Assembly: GCA_937884485.1 (NCBI GenBank)
Contig: CALGCG010000111.1
Coordinates: 8,715 to 72,714, forward strand
Reading direction: 5' to 3'
Source: an uncultured Bacteroidales bacterium
GTDB lineage: Bacteria; Bacteroidota; Bacteroidia; Bacteroidales; P3
Length of the DNA: 64,000 nt
Positions 61,489 to 64,000 of the stretch are shown here, in pieces. How positions within the stretch are numbered: position 1 is the first letter of the stretch; every line of letters starts with the position of its first letter. Position numbers and translations under genes: made by a program. The notes under the pieces are model-generated. The model was not told where the DNA came from, did no database searches, and saw nothing but the letters and a program-made list of their open reading frames with translations.

Positions 61489-63279
61489 CTATTCATCAAG
61501 ATTCCAGTTTACGCTTATTGTATAAGGTACACCATCGAGTACATCGGTACGACCTCCATATTGCTGACCACGTACAGTATTTGCTATCGATACCGTTGTA
61601 TGGCACGTTACAGACACATACCATAGGCCTGCAGCCATTCGCTGGAAATGAACGACTTGTTCAGAGCCCATTCCTGATGATGCTAATGTCGCTACATCGG
61701 CATAGGCATACGTGGAGTCGCTAACCAGCAATTGCAAGTCACAATCAACCTCACTTTCCACATTGAGAGTAATGTCTTTGGCCCCCTTTGGTATATACAC
61801 GACAAAGTGGTGATATTGTCGATCTCCAATAACTGAATAATCCACAGGGCCTTCGTCTGTACGGACATTCATCTTTCGCGTCTTACCATTACGCAGCACA
61901 CCTTTTATCTTTGTGAGTCCTACTCCGTCTGCCGCATATTGCAACATGGACTCCATAAACTCACGGCGCTCTCCTGATGTATAGTCTTCTGGATGAGAGC
62001 CTGTAACGACAATCCGCCCACTCGATTGGTTTGGTTTGTATGCCCATGTCGACGGCTTACCATGTACATTCTTCTTCTGTGGGCAATCATAGGTGGCAAG
62101 TTGTTCAGTACCGACAGGCCAAGTAGCCGCATACCCACCTATGTTATGGCGGATATCCGCCACATAGTAGTCTCCACCAAAATCACTATATGCAAGCAAC
62201 GATGATTTTACGCCTATACTCATCCCGGTAGATGACGAATAAATCCCAGTATGTTTCATTACTCCAGGCCAAAGTTTTAAATAGTATGGGTAATCTGGTA
62301 CCGTGTCATATCCATTTCCCACAAAGAATGCTCCGGCACAGGTGCCTACGTAAGAGCCACCGTTCATTACAAATGAGCGCAGGTTCTCCAAACACAATGC
62401 ACGCATCGACCGCCCATGTTTTCTCGAGTCTCCGCCACAGACATATATCATTTTATAACGAGGTGCACCGTCTGGGTACAACAAGCGTCCATTCGAATCT
62501 TCTTCACAACCACCGATTATACTATTCTGCCAGGCGGTATCAACCTCACTCACGCCCTTGCGTGGACAGTTCACATATTCCATCGTATATCCAAGGTGGC
62601 TCACCGCCGACAGACTTCTATGTGATGTAAGATACGCACCCGCATCCATAAAGACGTCCTTGTAAAAACCTCGGTTCGGGACACGCGCAAGAGTGGAGTC
62701 CAGCAAGTACGTCGGGGATATTATCTGAGTGCTGTCATCAAACGTACATATCAGAAAGTCTTCGCTGGGACTGAACGTCAACTGCGGCATGCTCGCCTTC
62801 GCATCAACCGAGTCCGCCACATTTTGTTGCATACCATTTATCGTCACAATCCACCCCTTATCCGTCTTGGAAAACCGAGGTTTGTTTTCTTTATCTTCTA
62901 CAGCGACAGGGCTACCATCCGTTCCAGACAGGACACGCCCATTCAAAACCCACACCAACACGCCGTTCTGCTTAGTCACCGACACATTGGGCACTCCTTC
63001 TGTAATCCTTTCTTTTATCGGATAATATGCAACCGTCTTTTTCGGCTCAAACGTGAACAAATAAAACAGTGTATCTCTGCCGATTCTCTTGACATCAAAT
63101 GATTTCACCCTGGTATCATTGCAATCCGAATTATTCAATTCATACAGAAAATCAGCATTGGCGTTCAGCATATCCTCCGCAGTCACCTTCCTAAACAAAT
63201 CTTCCGGCTCCGTTCTGTTGCACATCGACAGAATCGACGCAACAACCAATGCAATTACCCCCTGTAGTCCTTTGCTCAT
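61489..63279 (-). CDS. BPL_N-domain lipoprotein with C-terminal pre-peptidase-like domain
   Basis: A 596-residue exported protein. The start has a hydrophobic stretch ending ILSMC, a possible lipoprotein signal with a less usual residue before the cysteine. The central part (about 250-420) has the BPL_N/GATase1-like fold with a candidate nucleophile cysteine in YVGTCAGAFFVG, and VVTGSHPEDYTSGERREFM. A C-terminal beta-rich domain follows with a pre-peptidase-like pattern (YHHFVVYIPKGAKDITLNVE). The enzyme activity is not known; amidotransferase-like or peptide hydrolysis on the surface polymer is possible. It lies between the cytidylyltransferase and dehydrogenase genes. Confidence 0.75.
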   Translation of the reverse strand: MSKGLQGVIALVVASILSMCNRTEPEDLFRKVTAEDMLNANADFLYELNNSDCNDTRVKSFDVKRIGRDTLFYLFTFEPKKTVAYYPIKERITEGVPNVSVTKQNGVLVWVLNGRVLSGTDGSPVAVEDKENKPRFSKTDKGWIVTINGMQQNVADSVDAKASMPQLTFSPSEDFLICTFDDSTQIISPTYLLDSTLARVPNRGFYKDVFMDAGAYLTSHRSLSAVSHLGYTMEYVNCPRKGVSEVDTAWQNSIIGGCEEDSNGRLLYPDGAPRYKMIYVCGGDSRKHGRSMRALCLENLRSFVMNGGSYVGTCAGAFFVGNGYDTVPDYPYYLKLWPGVMKHTGIYSSSTGMSIGVKSSLLAYSDFGGDYYVADIRHNIGGYAATWPVGTEQLATYDCPQKKNVHGKPSTWAYKPNQSSGRIVVTGSHPEDYTSGERREFMESMLQYAADGVGLTKIKGVLRNGKTRKMNVRTDEGPVDYSVIGDRQYHHFVVYIPKGAKDITLNVESEVDCDLQLLVSDSTYAYADVATLASSGMGSEQVVHFQRMAAGLWYVSVTCHTTVSIANTVRGQQYGGRTDVLDGVPYTISVNWNLDE

Positions 63280-63280
63280 C

Positions 63281-63691
63281 CTACAATCGTTTTCCGGCTC
63301 TCAACATCGTGGATGATATACCATCCGTACGAGGTATCGTCACCACTCGCTTGCCGTGGTTTTTGCACCATTCTATAGCACGCTGGAAGCCCTCATGATT
63401 TTGGTCGGGCCCCTTGGCGAGCACATCGAAGTCAATTTCCTGAATATCCACATCAACATCGTCGTATTCCACCACCTCGTCAACCCAGCGAACGGCACCG
63501 ACCATGAAGCAACGCTCGTCGGTTCCATACACGAGTTTCGCCTCCGGCTTATAACGTAGTACGCTCTCGTCGCGCTGCACCGCCACAACAAGACGACAGT
63601 CCTCAGAAAGAATCTCTTTGGCATGCTTGAACAAAAGGACATGTCCTATATGAAGCATGTCATACACGCCGAATGTCAAGATTGTCGTCAT
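63281..63691 (-). CDS. Cytidylyltransferase (TagD-like)
   Basis: A 136-residue nucleotidyltransferase of the glycerol-3-phosphate cytidylyltransferase type, which activates a polyol or choline phosphate as its CDP derivative. TFGVYDMLHIGHVLLFKHA holds the HxGH signature, and the late ISSTMLRAGKRL matches the ISSTxIR/K motif. The start at 63691 (MTTILTFGV) is preferred over an upstream frame that lacks family sequence. It is the first gene of the polysaccharide operon in the window and may supply the CDP donor for LicD. Confidence 0.9.
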   Translation of the reverse strand: MTTILTFGVYDMLHIGHVLLFKHAKEILSEDCRLVVAVQRDESVLRYKPEAKLVYGTDERCFMVGAVRWVDEVVEYDDVDVDIQEIDFDVLAKGPDQNHEGFQRAIEWCKNHGKRVVTIPRTDGISSTMLRAGKRL

Positions 63692-64000
63692 ATTATTGAT
63701 TTTATTTTTATATCTTTGGCAGAATACCACACATAAAGTCTTTCTCCGCTCTTCCTCCGCTCTAACTCCGGTCTAAGTCCGCTCGAAATCCGCTCCGCTC
63801 GGGGACATGCATCCTGCTCGTTGCTTTTGTAAATTCTCCGCATGGCCGCGCTCGCGGAGAGGGCATGTCACACAGATTGCACGGATATCACAGATTTTTT
63901 TCTGCACTGCTACGCTTGCAGAAGGGCTGGCGCGGGTTCTTATTTGCCTTGCCCTGCGGGCAGGGAGCAGCGGAAGTCGAGAGCGAAGTCACCGTGTCGT
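63692..64000. other. Gene-free end of the window with repeats
   Basis: No coding region is supported here. The stretch has tandem ctccgctctaactccggtct units (about 63751-63800) and a dispersed cacggatatcacagattttt element (about 63881-63900). A 12-base gccctgcgggca palindrome lies at about 63951-63962. Confidence 0.6.

Noticed and set aside
63700..63720. tatctttg -7 box on the plus strand near the cytidylyltransferase start
   Set aside because: It points away from the gene and nothing coding lies downstream in the window.

Overview
The window looks like a chromosomal piece of a Bacteroidales bacterium. The support is: Bacteroidetes-type promoters (TAnnTTTG, often with TTTG about 19-20 bases upstream), a TonB-dependent receptor with the carboxypeptidase-like N-terminal domain typical of the phylum, DUF4294 and GxxExxY proteins, a Bacteroidetes-length lysyl-tRNA synthetase, and many short AT-rich repeats in the gaps. 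The genus cannot be named from sequence reading alone.

Region 1 (1-21,716) is GC-rich and mostly housekeeping. It holds a GxxExxY gene; a TonB receptor running into a two-gene polar amino-acid-type ABC transporter whose ATPase carries an extra GHKL-like tail; a partner-switching operon (PP2C phosphatase, anti-sigma-type kinase, STAS protein) ending in a RelA/SpoT-type alarmone synthetase; ung; a second GxxExxY gene bracketed by inverted repeats; a metallo-hydrolase with lysS; an NlpC/P60 peptidase; DUF4294; an ABC-2 exporter with a secreted hydrolase; a radical SAM protein; tRNA-Val(CAC); a helix-hairpin-helix protein; and hrpB.

Region 2 (21,717-32,084) is visibly AT-richer and is a defence island on the minus strand. 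A three-gene unit encodes HNH nuclease, ABC-type ATPase and DUF4435 TOPRIM protein, the last two matching the PARIS layout. Upstream lies a broken small gene, then a tightly overlapping seven-gene operon: winged-helix-like protein, AAA ATPase, small protein, PIN nuclease, Septu-like ATPase, HNH nuclease, and membrane protein. That operon as a whole is not one I recognise.

Region 3 (32,085-63,691) is a surface polysaccharide locus, all on the minus strand. It holds nucleotide-sugar genes (capE, capF, capG, a PglE-like aminotransferase, a PglD-like acetyltransferase), a PglC-like initiating transferase, glycosyltransferases, a Wzy-like polymerase, a Wzx-like flippase, LicD, a cytidylyltransferase, three CapA-type proteins, three ATP-grasp proteins, a GNAT and an acyltransferase, a saccharopine-dehydrogenase-like enzyme and a BPL_N amidotransferase-like lipoprotein. 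This points to a phosphate- and amino-acid-decorated polymer. Four cargo units unrelated to sugar chemistry interrupt it: a DUF2806-like gene, an ATPase/effector pair, a DUF262/HEPN pair, and a three-gene unknown unit with its own promoter and terminator. The ATPase/effector pair and the HNH-PARIS-like unit 18 kb away share a collinear 67-base upstream block (about 52 identical bases by eye). The capsule locus therefore appears to act as a landing zone for defence-type genes.
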